Of a DNA stretch of 32,093 nucleotides, positions 6,930-15,467 are shown in pieces. The notes under the pieces were generated by a model. It saw only the letters and a list, made by a program, of their open reading frames with translations, did not search any database and was not told the origin of the DNA. The position numbers and the translations under genes are program-made. The DNA is from Lachnospiraceae bacterium. Lineage in GTDB: Bacteria > Bacillota > Clostridia > Lachnospirales > Lachnospiraceae. The stretch's first letter is position 1. Every line of letters begins with the position of its first letter. Location: positions 1 through 32,093 of the forward strand of contig JAFSKT010000129.1 of the NCBI GenBank assembly GCA_017448845.1. Reading direction: 5' to 3'.

Positions 6930-8531
6930 ATGTCAGTAAAATATGTATTTGTAACAGGCGGAGTAGTATCGGGGCTCGGAAAGGGCATTACGGCAGCGTC
7001 TCTGGGCCGTCTCTTAAAGGAAAGAGGTTACAGGGTCACCATACAGAAGTTTGACCCCTATATCAATATCGATCCCGGCACCATGAATCCGGTGCAGCAC
7101 GGGGAAGTCTTTGTGACCGAAGACGGAACTGAGACGGATCTGGACCTGGGGCACTATGAAAGATTCATCGACGAAGAGCTGGATAAAAAGAGCAATGTGA
7201 CCACGGGAAAGATCTACTGGTCAGTACTCAATAAAGAGAGGCGGGGTGAATACGGCGGCGGTACAGTCCAGGTTATCCCCCATATCACAAACGAGATAAA
7301 GAGCAGATTCTACCGCGATGACGACGGAGAAGAGACCAGCATTGCAATCATCGAAGTGGGAGGCACCGTCGGCGATATCGAAAGCCAGCCCTTTATAGAG
7401 GCCATAAGGCAGTTCAGGCATGATATGGGCCATGAGAATGTGATCCTTATCCATGTGACTCTGATCCCCTATCTTCATGCTTCCGAGGAGCTTAAGACCA
7501 AGCCCACCCAGGCCAGTGTCAGGGAACTCCAGAGCCTTGGTATCGTGCCGGATATCATTGTGAGCCGTACGGAAAAGCCTTTGGACGATGACCTCAGGGA
7601 GAAGATATCCCTATTCTGTAACGTTCCCAAAAAGAATGTTATACAGAACTTAAATCTTCCCACAGTATATGCGGCGCCCCTTGCGCTTGAGAAGGAGCAT
7701 CTGGCGGATGATGTCTGCGAAGCCCTGGGGCTTACAAATAATAAGCCCGACTTAAAGGAATGGTCCGACATGGTGGACAGGATGCTGAATCCTGAGAAAA
7801 CCGTGAACATTGCTTTGGTTGGAAAATATGTTGCACTCCACGACTCATATATAAGTGTGGTTGAAGCCCTTAAGCACGCCGGAGCCGAGAAAAAGGCAGA
7901 GGTCCGGATAAAGTGGATTTCTTCGGAAGATATCACCGAGGAAAATGTGGCAGAGGAGCTTAAGGGAATGGACGGCCTCATCGTGCCGGGAGGCTTCGGC
8001 CACCGCGGAATAGACGGGATGCTTACAGCCATAAGATATGCAAGGGAGAATAAGCTTCCCTATCTGGGGCTCTGCCTCGGTATGCAGCTTGCAATTGTTG
8101 AATTTGCAAGGGATGTGCTTAAGTATTCGGACGCCAATTCCACGGAGCAGGATCCGGACACCACCCATCCCCTTATACACATAATGCCCGAAAAGGAAGG
8201 CCTTGCGGATCTGGGAGGAACCCTCAGACTTGGCGCCTATCCCTGCGTACTGGATAAGAGTTCGAAGGCCTATGAGCTCTATGGCAGCGAAAATATAAGC
8301 GAGCGACACCGCCACAGATATGAAGTGAATAACGATTACAGGGAAGATTTTATAAAGGCCGGGATAAAGATATCCGGCACTTCTCCGGACGGAAGGATAG
8401 TGGAGATGATGGAGCTTCCGGACCACCCCTGGTTCCTTGCGACCCAGGCTCATCCGGAGTTCAAGTCCAGGCCCAATAATCCCCATCCTCTTTTCAGAGG
8501 CTTTATCGGGGCTGCACTGGGAGCAAACTGA
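6930..8531 (+). CDS. pyrG: CTP synthase
   Basis: 533 residues, full family length. It converts UTP, glutamine and ATP to CTP in the cytoplasm. The N-terminal synthetase domain begins [23 protein letters not shown] with the P-loop, followed by [16 protein letters not shown] and the GTVGDIES segment. The C-terminal class I amidotransferase domain shows VPGGFGHRG, the nucleophile loop LGLCLGMQ (Cys near residue 382) and the catalytic QAHPEF near the end. AAAGGAG lies about 15 bases before the ATG, longer than usual. It is the last gene of the apparent glnA-ANTAR-asnB-pyrG unit, and its stop codon lies inside a 31-bp tandem duplication just before the glnN promoter. Confidence 0.96.
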   Translation: MSVKYVFVTGGVVSGLGKGITAASLGRLLKERGYRVTIQKFDPYINIDPGTMNPVQHGEVFVTEDGTETDLDLGHYERFIDEELDKKSNVTTGKIYWSVLNKERRGEYGGGTVQVIPHITNEIKSRFYRDDDGEETSIAIIEVGGTVGDIESQPFIEAIRQFRHDMGHENVILIHVTLIPYLHASEELKTKPTQASVRELQSLGIVPDIIVSRTEKPLDDDLREKISLFCNVPKKNVIQNLNLPTVYAAPLALEKEHLADDVCEALGLTNNKPDLKEWSDMVDRMLNPEKTVNIALVGKYVALHDSYISVVEALKHAGAEKKAEVRIKWISSEDITEENVAEELKGMDGLIVPGGFGHRGIDGMLTAIRYARENKLPYLGLCLGMQLAIVEFARDVLKYSDANSTEQDPDTTHPLIHIMPEKEGLADLGGTLRLGAYPCVLDKSSKAYELYGSENISERHRHRYEVNNDYREDFIKAGIKISGTSPDGRIVEMMELPDHPWFLATQAHPEFKSRPNNPHPLFRGFIGAALGAN

Positions 8532-8581
8532 AAAAACCGATTTTAAGGCTTATACAAACTGAAAAAACCGATTTTAAGGCT
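8524..8581 (+). repeat. 31-bp tandem duplication across the pyrG stop codon
   Basis: Two copies of a 27-base identical segment start at 8524 and 8555 (period 31). The first begins CAAACTGAAAAAACCG and includes the pyrG TGA stop at 8529; the second ends right at the glnN -35 box. Likely a recent slippage or short recombination duplication. Confidence 0.85.
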
Positions 8582-8582
8582 A

Positions 8583-8611
8583 TTGACAAACAAAAAAACA
8601 TGTTGTAGAAT
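8583..8611 (+). promoter_or_regulatory. Promoter of the glnN leader
   Basis: A perfect TTGACA (8583-8588), a 17-base spacer and TAGAAT (8606-8611). Predicted transcription start near 8618, about 14 bases before the first leader hairpin. A TGTTG precedes the -10 box, as it does in the promoter at 28599. Confidence 0.78.
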
Positions 8612-8631
8612 GCCAAAACATAAGGACAAGG

Positions 8632-8670
8632 GCGTCTTTGAGAATGATCTCAGAGGCGCTTTTTCTATAT
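8632..8670 (+). terminator. First attenuator-like hairpin in the glnN leader
   Basis: A fully paired 12-bp stem (8632-8643 with 8648-8659, two G-T wobbles) around ATGA, followed by TTTTTCTAT. If the last A-T pair opens, the loop is AATGAT, with A at position 1 and G at position 4 as in the known ANTAR-target hexaloops. It lies just downstream of the promoter, so it would abort transcription within about 50 bases. Confidence 0.72.
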
Positions 8671-8683
8671 AAGTCCAAATTAT

Positions 8684-8746
8684 AGCAGTGCAAAGGAGTA
8701 CTGTGGGATTCACCCGCTGAAAATCTCCCTTCACTGCTTTTTTTAT
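8684..8746 (+). terminator. Second terminator-like hairpin in the glnN leader
   Basis: AGCAGTG (8684-8690) pairs with 8732-8738, and the stem extends inward (8692-8698 with 8725-8731, one mismatch, one bulged C). A smaller hairpin, GTGGG-ATTCA-CCCGC, sits in the loop. Eight T follow from 8738. Two terminators in series before glnN suggest layered attenuation; the ribosome site GGAGG is about 30 bases further on. Confidence 0.68.
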
Positions 8747-8785
8747 GCAAGATTGATGTTAAATAAATAAGAGGAGGACAGGATT

Positions 8786-10897
8786 ATGATGGAAGCTGCA
8801 AATCTGACAGAGGAATACGGATGTTTAGTATTCAGTGACAGGATAATGAGGGAAAGGCTGCCTAAGGATATTTATAAGGCAGTGCATAAGACCATTGAGC
8901 AGGGCACGCACCTGGAGCTGGATGTGGCTAACTGCGTGGCTGCTGTAATGAAGGAGTGGGCAATTGAAAACGGAGCCACCCATTTCACACACTGGTTCCA
9001 GCCTATGACAGGACTTACAGCGGAGAAGCATGACAGCTTCATTTCCCCTTCAGGAGACGGAAGCATCATAATGGAATTCTCAGGAAAGGAACTGGTAAGG
9101 GGAGAGCCCGATGCATCAAGCTTCCCTTCAGGGGGACTCAGGGCAACCTTTGAAGCCAGGGGCTACACAGCCTGGGATCCTTCATCACCTGCATTCATAA
9201 AGGACGGATCACTCTATATCCCCACAGCCTTCTGTTCATACGGCGGGGAAGCCCTTGACAAGAAGACGCCCCTCCTTCGTTCCATGGAGGCCCTTTCAAA
9301 GGAGGCTATGAAGGTACTTAAGATCCTTGGAGTAGAGGGAGTTAAGAGAGTTAATACCACCATCGGTTCCGAGCAGGAATACTTCCTTATCGACAAAGCA
9401 TATTACAAGCAGAGAAAGGATCTCCTGTTCACGGGAAGAACCCTTATCGGAGCTCCTGCCACCAAGGGACAGGAAATGGAGGATCACTACTTCGGAGTTA
9501 TCAAGCCAAAGGTATCAGCATTTATGCATGATCTGGACGAGGAACTCTGGAAGCTGGGTATCCCGGTAAAGACAAAGCATAACGAAGTAGCTCCTTCACA
9601 GCACGAACTGGCACCGGTATTTGAGACCGCAAATGTGGCGGTAGATCATAACCAGCTCACCATGGAGGTCATGAAGAAGGTTGCGGATAAGCATAATTAT
9701 GCCTGCCTCCTGCATGAGAAGCCTTTTGAAGGTATTAACGGATCCGGAAAGCACAACAACTGGTCAGTATGCACCGACACCGGATTAAACCTGCTGGATC
9801 CCGGAAAGCATCCCGGAGAGAACCTGCCCTTCTTAGTATTCCTTATGGCAGTAATTGCAGCGGTTGATGAGTATGCACCTTTACTCAGGCTTTCCGTGGC
9901 ATCTGCCGGTAACGACCACAGGCTTGGCGGAAACGAGGCACCTCCTGCCATCATCTCCATCTTCGTCGGTGATGAGCTGGCAGAAGTCCTTAAGGGAGTT
10001 GAAGAAGGCAATGCTTATGAGGGTTCCGGAAAGGTTCAGATGGAGATGGGAGCCCAGGTGCTGCCCCATATCACCAAGGACAACACAGACAGGAACAGGA
10101 CTTCACCCTTCGCATTTACCGGAAATAAATTCGAGTTCCGTATGCCCGGTTCTTCCGTATCCGTTGCAAATGCAAATATCGTGCTGAACACCGCTGTTGC
10201 GGAGGAATTAAAGAAGATAAGCGACAAGCTTGAAGGAACTGACAGCGACAAGCTTACGGATAAGATCATGGAAGTGCTGAAAGAGACACTTTCCGAACAT
10301 AAGAGGGTTCTCTTTAACGGAAACGGATATACCGAGGAGTGGGTTAAGGAAGCAGAAAAGAGAGGACTTCCCAACCTCGTATCCCTGCCGGATGCAATGC
10401 CTTACTGGATCTCAGACAGCTCCATAGATCTCTTTACGAGACATGGCATCTTCACCAAGGAAGAGATCCATTCCAGGTTTGAGATACTCCTTGAGAACTA
10501 TACCAAGTCAGTTCATATCGAGGCTCTTACCATGCAGGAGATGGTGAGAAAGGATCTGACGGAAGGTCTCATCGCCTATGAGAAGGATCTGACAAAGGAG
10601 ATGATCCAGAAGAAGGAAGTGCTTCCCGGAGCTGAATGCGTTATGGAAAGCGGGATCCTTAAGGTCCTTGACGAGGCTTCCGGCGAGATGAGCAAGGCGC
10701 TCCTTAAGCTTAAGGAGGATACGGATAAGGCAGAGACCATCACCGACGATATCCTGAAGCAGGCAGAATTCTATAAGGACACCGTACTTAAGGATATGGA
10801 TGAATTAAGGGGATATGCAGATAAGGCGGAGGCTATGATACCGGATAAGTATTTAAGCTATCCCACTTACGGAGAGATGCTGTTTTCCTTAAGATGA
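8786..10897 (+). CDS. glnN: Glutamine synthetase type III
   Basis: 703 residues, the length of GSIII enzymes (dodecamers of ~75-80 kDa subunits) that make glutamine from glutamate, ammonia and ATP; typical of Bacteroidetes, cyanobacteria and anaerobic Firmicutes. Family signatures: the long GSIII N-terminal domain (FSDRIMRERLPKDIYK; THWFQPMTGLTAEKHDSF), GSEQEYFLID (the metal-site Glu), NEVAPSQHELAP, GINGSGKHNNWS, SVASAGNDHRLGGNEAPPAI and NRTSPFAFTGNKFEFR, followed by the helical C-terminal part. All segments look intact, unlike the GSI homologue at 3266, so this is probably the working glutamine synthetase of the cluster. GAGGAGG precedes the ATG at 8786 (a second ATG follows immediately). 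The leader has its own promoter and two terminator-like hairpins. Confidence 0.96.
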   Translation: MMEAANLTEEYGCLVFSDRIMRERLPKDIYKAVHKTIEQGTHLELDVANCVAAVMKEWAIENGATHFTHWFQPMTGLTAEKHDSFISPSGDGSIIMEFSGKELVRGEPDASSFPSGGLRATFEARGYTAWDPSSPAFIKDGSLYIPTAFCSYGGEALDKKTPLLRSMEALSKEAMKVLKILGVEGVKRVNTTIGSEQEYFLIDKAYYKQRKDLLFTGRTLIGAPATKGQEMEDHYFGVIKPKVSAFMHDLDEELWKLGIPVKTKHNEVAPSQHELAPVFETANVAVDHNQLTMEVMKKVADKHNYACLLHEKPFEGINGSGKHNNWSVCTDTGLNLLDPGKHPGENLPFLVFLMAVIAAVDEYAPLLRLSVASAGNDHRLGGNEAPPAIISIFVGDELAEVLKGVEEGNAYEGSGKVQMEMGAQVLPHITKDNTDRNRTSPFAFTGNKFEFRMPGSSVSVANANIVLNTAVAEELKKISDKLEGTDSDKLTDKIMEVLKETLSEHKRVLFNGNGYTEEWVKEAEKRGLPNLVSLPDAMPYWISDSSIDLFTRHGIFTKEEIHSRFEILLENYTKSVHIEALTMQEMVRKDLTEGLIAYEKDLTKEMIQKKEVLPGAECVMESGILKVLDEASGEMSKALLKLKEDTDKAETITDDILKQAEFYKDTVLKDMDELRGYADKAEAMIPDKYLSYPTYGEMLFSLR

Positions 10898-10948
10898 GGA
10901 CAGATTTAGGACTATAGTAAACAGGTTGTTATAAGAGGAACTTGGATT

Positions 10949-13900
10949 ATGGATAGCTGGAAAGCAGAGCATGATGCCTGCGGCATAGGAGCAGTCATAA
11001 ATATCAACGGAAAGGCGGATTACCACATTCTGGATGATGCGCTTTCCATAGTAGAGAAGCTGGAACACAGGGCAGGAAAAGATGCCACCGGAAAAGTCGG
11101 GGATGGCGTAGGGATCTTAACCCAGATCTCCCATGATTTTTTCAAAAAGACCGCGGAGAAAAGCGGCATAACCCTGAAAAAAGCAGGGGACTACGGCATA
11201 GGGATGTTCTTCCTGCCACAGGATCCCATGAAGCGGATGTTCGCTAAAAGGATGCTGGAAGTCATTGCGGAAAAAGAAGAATTAAAGGTTCTCGGATGGA
11301 GGGATGTGGAAACACATCCCGAAATCCTTGGGGAGACCGCGAGGAACTGCATGCCCCATATCAGCCAGTGCTTTATTGAGAGGCCGGAGGATGTGGAAAG
11401 GGGCATTGACTTTGACCGTAAGCTCTACTGCTTAAGAAGGGAATATGAAAAGTCCTCGGAGGACACCTATATCTGTTCCTTCTCATCCAGGACCATAGTC
11501 TACAAGGGTATGTTCCTTGTAGGACAGCTTAGAAACTTCTATGAAGACTTAAAGTCAAAGAGCTATAAGACCGCCATTGCCATGGTGCACAGCCGTTTTT
11601 CCACCAATACGACTCCCTCATGGCAGCGGGCCCATCCCTACAGGATGATCGCCCATAACGGAGAGATCAATACCATAAAGGGTAATGCGGACAGGATGCT
11701 TGCCAGGGAAGAGACCATGTCGTCGGGCGTAATGGAAGACGATCTAAGCAAGGTCTATCCTGTCATAGCTTCATCCGGTTCCGATTCGGCCATGCTGGAC
11801 AACACTTTGGAGTTCCTGTATATGAACGGGCTGGATCTGCCCCTTGCGATGATGATCACCATTCCCGAACCATGGAAGCACAACGATTTCATGGATCAGA
11901 AGAGGAAAGATTTTTACCACTACTATGCCACAATGATGGAGCCCTGGGACGGTCCGGCGGCAGTGATGTTTACTGACGGCGAGATCTTTGGTGCCACCCT
12001 GGACCGTAACGGGCTCCGCCCCTCCAGATATTATGTTACAAAGGATAACAGGCTTATCCTTTCATCTGAAGTGGGAGTGCTGGATATACCGGAGGAGAAT
12101 ATCCTTAAGAAATCAAGGCTTTCTCCCGGACATATGCTTCTTATTGACACAGCGGAGGGTAGGATAATCTCCGATGGGGAATGTAAGGAGAAATATTCCG
12201 GAGCCTGCCCCTACGGCGAATGGCTGGACGGAAATCTTTTACATTTAGAGAACTTAAACATACCGAATAAAAAGATCTACACACATGATCAGATGACCAG
12301 AGACAGGCTTTATAAGGTCTTTGGCTACAACTATGAAGACGTTAAAAAGCAGATAATGCCCATGGCGGCAAACGGGGTAGAGTCAACGGTATCAATGGGT
12401 ACCGACATACCCCTTGCAATGCTGTCCGAGCATCATCAGCCCCTTTTCTGCTATTTTAAGCAGCTTTTTGCCCAGGTCACCAATCCCCCCATTGATTCCC
12501 TGAGGGAGAAAATAGTAACGGATACCACGGTTTACATCGGTTCCGACGGAAACCTTTTAAGCGAGAAGAGCGGCAACTGCCGTGTGCTTGAGGTCAATAA
12601 CCCCATACTTACCGGAGTGGACCTTATGAAGATCGCAGCCTTAAATGAGCCGGGCTTCAAGGCGGAAAGAGTTTCCCTTCTTTACTACAAGAATACCTCC
12701 CTTGAAAGGGCGCTGGAACAGCTGAATATCTCGGTTGACAGGGAAGTGTCCAGGGGTGCGAATATCATAATCCTGACTGACAGGGGAGTGGATGAAAACC
12801 ATATGCCCATCCCCTCACTTCTTGCCGTATCTTCTGTGGAACAGCATCTGGTCCGCACGAAACGGCGTACCAGGGTTTCATTGATACTTGAAAGCGGAGA
12901 ACCAAGGGATGTGCACCAGATCGCAACGCTTCTCGGTTTCGGAGCCCGGGCAGTGCAGCCCTATCTTGCCCATGAATGCATTGCGGAATTGATCGACAAG
13001 GGAATACTTGATAAGGATTACCATACCGCCATTGCGGATTACAATAAGGCGATCCTTGGCGGCGTAGTCAAGATAGCCGCGAAAATGGGTATTTCTACCC
13101 TCCAGTCATACCAGTCCGCAAAGATCTTTGAGGCAGTGGGCCTTTCCGGGGAAGTAGTGGAGAAATACTTCACCGGGATACTTAGCCGGGTAGGGGGAAT
13201 TGGAATAAACGAGATAGGAGAGGATGTGGAGCTCCGTCATGACAAGGCCTTTGATCCCATGGGCCTGTCCACGGATACCACTCTTGATTCCTTCGGCTTC
13301 CATTCCCTAAGGAGCGGCGGAGATATGGAGGATCATCTCTACAGCCCGAAGACCATAGTTACCCTTCAGAGAGCGGTAAGGGAGGGCGATTACAACAGAT
13401 ATAAAGAATATTCCGCTCTGGTGGACAATGAGGACAAGCCCCATACCTTAAGGGCGCTGATGTCCTTTGTTCCCTGCGGTAAAAAGGTACCCTTAAAGGA
13501 AGTGGAGAGCGAAGAGGAGATAATGAAGCGCTTCCAGACCGGTGCCATGTCCTTTGGTTCACTTTCAAAGGAGGCTCACGAGACTTTGGCTGCGGCCATG
13601 AACAGTATCGGCGGAAAATCCAATACCGGCGAGGGAGGAGAGGATCCTGTCCGTTTCGGAACGGAAAAGAACAGTGCCGTTAAGCAGGTGGCTTCGGGAC
13701 GTTTCGGAGTTACCAGCGAGTACCTGAAGAGCGCAAAGGAAATCCAGATAAAGATGGCGCAGGGAGCAAAGCCCGGAGAAGGAGGACATCTGCCGGGTAA
13801 GAAGGTTTACCCCTGGGTTGCGGATATCCGGTTTTCAACTCCCGGAGTTTCGCTTATCTCGCCTCCGCCCCATCACGATATCTATTCCATAGAGGACTTA

Positions 13901-15454
13901 GCGCAGCTTATCTATGACTTAAAGAATGCCAATGAAAACGCCAGGATCTCTGTAAAGCTGGTATCTGAAGCCGGTGTCGGGACCATAGCGTCAGGCGTTG
14001 CAAAGGCCGGCGCCGGAGTGATACTTGTATCCGGATATGACGGAGGTACCGGTGCAGCTCCTTCTTCATCTGTGCATCATGCAGGACTTCCCTGGGAATT
14101 GGGTCTTTCGGAAGCCCATCAGTGCCTGTTGGACAACTGCTTAAGGAGCCGCGTGGTACTTGAGACAGACGGAAAGCTGATGACCGGACGGGATGTGGCC
14201 ATAGCCGCCCTTCTCGGAGCAGAGGAATTCGGTTTCGCCACTGCGCCCCTGGTATGCATGGGCTGCATGATGATGCGAGTATGCTCAAAGGACAGCTGTC
14301 CCGTGGGCATTGCCACCCAGAATGAGACCCTGAGGAAGCGTTTCAAGGGCAAGCCGGAGCACGTGGTTAATTTCTTCAGGTTCATAGCAAGGGAGCTGAG
14401 GGAGATCATGAGCGAACTTGGTTTCCGGAAGATAGAAGAGATGGTGGGAAGGACCGACTGCCTTAAAAAGAGGGATATCCCCATGGTGCGCTGCGGTTCC
14501 ACTGCGGATCTTTCCCGGATCCTTACCGCAGGCTATGCCGGCAGGGAAAAGAGCCACTTTGATAAAGCCGACATCTATGATTTCGGCCTTGAAAAGACTG
14601 TGGATAAGCGGGTTCTCATTCCTGCCTATGAGAAATTCAAAAAGAATAAGAGCAAAAAGACAGATATCAAAGTAACCGTTTCCAGCACTGACAGGAGCTT
14701 CGGAACCCTTTTGGGAAGCAGGATAACAGAGGATTATAAGAATACCCTTCCGGAAGATTCCTTTACAGTGGAAGCAAGAGGCGGCGGAGGCCAGTCCTTC
14801 GGCGCATTCCTGCCGAAGGGTGTGACCATAAGGCTTAAGGGTGACGCAAACGACGGCTTCGGAAAGGGCCTTTCCGGAGGAAAGCTCATTGTAACGCCGC
14901 CTGAAAACGCAGCCTATAAGTCCCATGAAAATATCATCATCGGCAACGTGGCTCTCTACGGCGCCACTGCAGGTAAGGCCTATGTCTGCGGCATAGCGGG
15001 CGAACGGTTCTGCGTAAGGAACTCAGGAGCCATAGCTGTTTCCGAAGGCTGCGGCGACCACGGTCTGGAATACATGACCGGGGGCAAGGCCGTGATCCTC
15101 GGCATGACGGGAAAGAACTTCGCAGCGGGTATGAGCGGCGGAACCGCCTACGTCCTTGACAGGGAGCACACCCTGTACTTAAGGATGAATAAGGATATGG
15201 CCTCCCTTTCCGAGGTTACGGAGAAATACGACATAGAGGAATTAAGGGAGATAATCGAAGACTATGTAAAGGAAACGGGATCTGAATTCGCCAAGGGCAT
15301 CCTTGATGATTTCAAGTCTTATATCCCGGATTTCAAGAAGATCATACCCAATGATTATCAGAAGATGCTTACTCTCATAAGCCACTTTGAAGAGCAGGGC
15401 ATGAGCCAGGAGTATGCAGTCCTGGAAGCATTTAAAGAATTAAGGGCACAATAG
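10949..15454 (+). CDS. gltB: Glutamate synthase (NADPH) large subunit
   Basis: 1501 residues, full length. It transfers the glutamine amide to 2-oxoglutarate, giving two glutamates, and works with GltD. A ten-residue propeptide (MDSWKAEHDA) precedes Cys 11 in the motif ACGIGAV, the N-terminal nucleophile after processing. In order: class II amidotransferase domain (AMVHSRFSTNTTPSW, AHNGEINT), central domain, FMN-binding synthase domain (GGKSNTGEGGEDP, KPGEGGHLPGKKV, SGYDGGTGAAP), the cluster-binding segment CMGCMMMRVCSKDSCPVGIATQ, and the C-terminal beta-helix GXGXG domain (GGGGQSFGAF, GDANDGFGKGLSGG). It lies 51 bases after glnN without a terminator and 13 bases before gltD, so it is probably carried on the glnN transcript. 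Confidence 0.97.
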   Translation: MDSWKAEHDACGIGAVININGKADYHILDDALSIVEKLEHRAGKDATGKVGDGVGILTQISHDFFKKTAEKSGITLKKAGDYGIGMFFLPQDPMKRMFAKRMLEVIAEKEELKVLGWRDVETHPEILGETARNCMPHISQCFIERPEDVERGIDFDRKLYCLRREYEKSSEDTYICSFSSRTIVYKGMFLVGQLRNFYEDLKSKSYKTAIAMVHSRFSTNTTPSWQRAHPYRMIAHNGEINTIKGNADRMLAREETMSSGVMEDDLSKVYPVIASSGSDSAMLDNTLEFLYMNGLDLPLAMMITIPEPWKHNDFMDQKRKDFYHYYATMMEPWDGPAAVMFTDGEIFGATLDRNGLRPSRYYVTKDNRLILSSEVGVLDIPEENILKKSRLSPGHMLLIDTAEGRIISDGECKEKYSGACPYGEWLDGNLLHLENLNIPNKKIYTHDQMTRDRLYKVFGYNYEDVKKQIMPMAANGVESTVSMGTDIPLAMLSEHHQPLFCYFKQLFAQVTNPPIDSLREKIVTDTTVYIGSDGNLLSEKSGNCRVLEVNNPILTGVDLMKIAALNEPGFKAERVSLLYYKNTSLERALEQLNISVDREVSRGANIIILTDRGVDENHMPIPSLLAVSSVEQHLVRTKRRTRVSLILESGEPRDVHQIATLLGFGARAVQPYLAHECIAELIDKGILDKDYHTAIADYNKAILGGVVKIAAKMGISTLQSYQSAKIFEAVGLSGEVVEKYFTGILSRVGGIGINEIGEDVELRHDKAFDPMGLSTDTTLDSFGFHSLRSGGDMEDHLYSPKTIVTLQRAVREGDYNRYKEYSALVDNEDKPHTLRALMSFVPCGKKVPLKEVESEEEIMKRFQTGAMSFGSLSKEAHETLAAAMNSIGGKSNTGEGGEDPVRFGTEKNSAVKQVASGRFGVTSEYLKSAKEIQIKMAQGAKPGEGGHLPGKKVYPWVADIRFSTPGVSLISPPPHHDIYSIEDLAQLIYDLKNANENARISVKLVSEAGVGTIASGVAKAGAGVILVSGYDGGTGAAPSSSVHHAGLPWELGLSEAHQCLLDNCLRSRVVLETDGKLMTGRDVAIAALLGAEEFGFATAPLVCMGCMMMRVCSKDSCPVGIATQNETLRKRFKGKPEHVVNFFRFIARELREIMSELGFRKIEEMVGRTDCLKKRDIPMVRCGSTADLSRILTAGYAGREKSHFDKADIYDFGLEKTVDKRVLIPAYEKFKKNKSKKTDIKVTVSSTDRSFGTLLGSRITEDYKNTLPEDSFTVEARGGGGQSFGAFLPKGVTIRLKGDANDGFGKGLSGGKLIVTPPENAAYKSHENIIIGNVALYGATAGKAYVCGIAGERFCVRNSGAIAVSEGCGDHGLEYMTGGKAVILGMTGKNFAAGMSGGTAYVLDREHTLYLRMNKDMASLSEVTEKYDIEELREIIEDYVKETGSEFAKGILDDFKSYIPDFKKIIPNDYQKMLTLISHFEEQGMSQEYAVLEAFKELRAQ

Positions 15455-15467
15455 GGGGACGGTTAAA

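Noticed and set aside
7845..8486. 213-residue minus-strand ORF inside pyrG (and a 185-residue one at 7475-8032)
   Set aside because: Both are antisense shadows of a highly conserved gene, with no family resemblance.
8612..8785. Glutamine riboswitch (glnA RNA) in the glnN leader
   Set aside because: The known glutamine aptamers are mainly cyanobacterial and need a conserved three-way junction; only simple hairpins are seen here.
14285..14926. 213-residue minus-strand ORF inside gltB
   Set aside because: Antisense shadow of conserved glutamate synthase sequence; no ribosome site and no recognisable domain.
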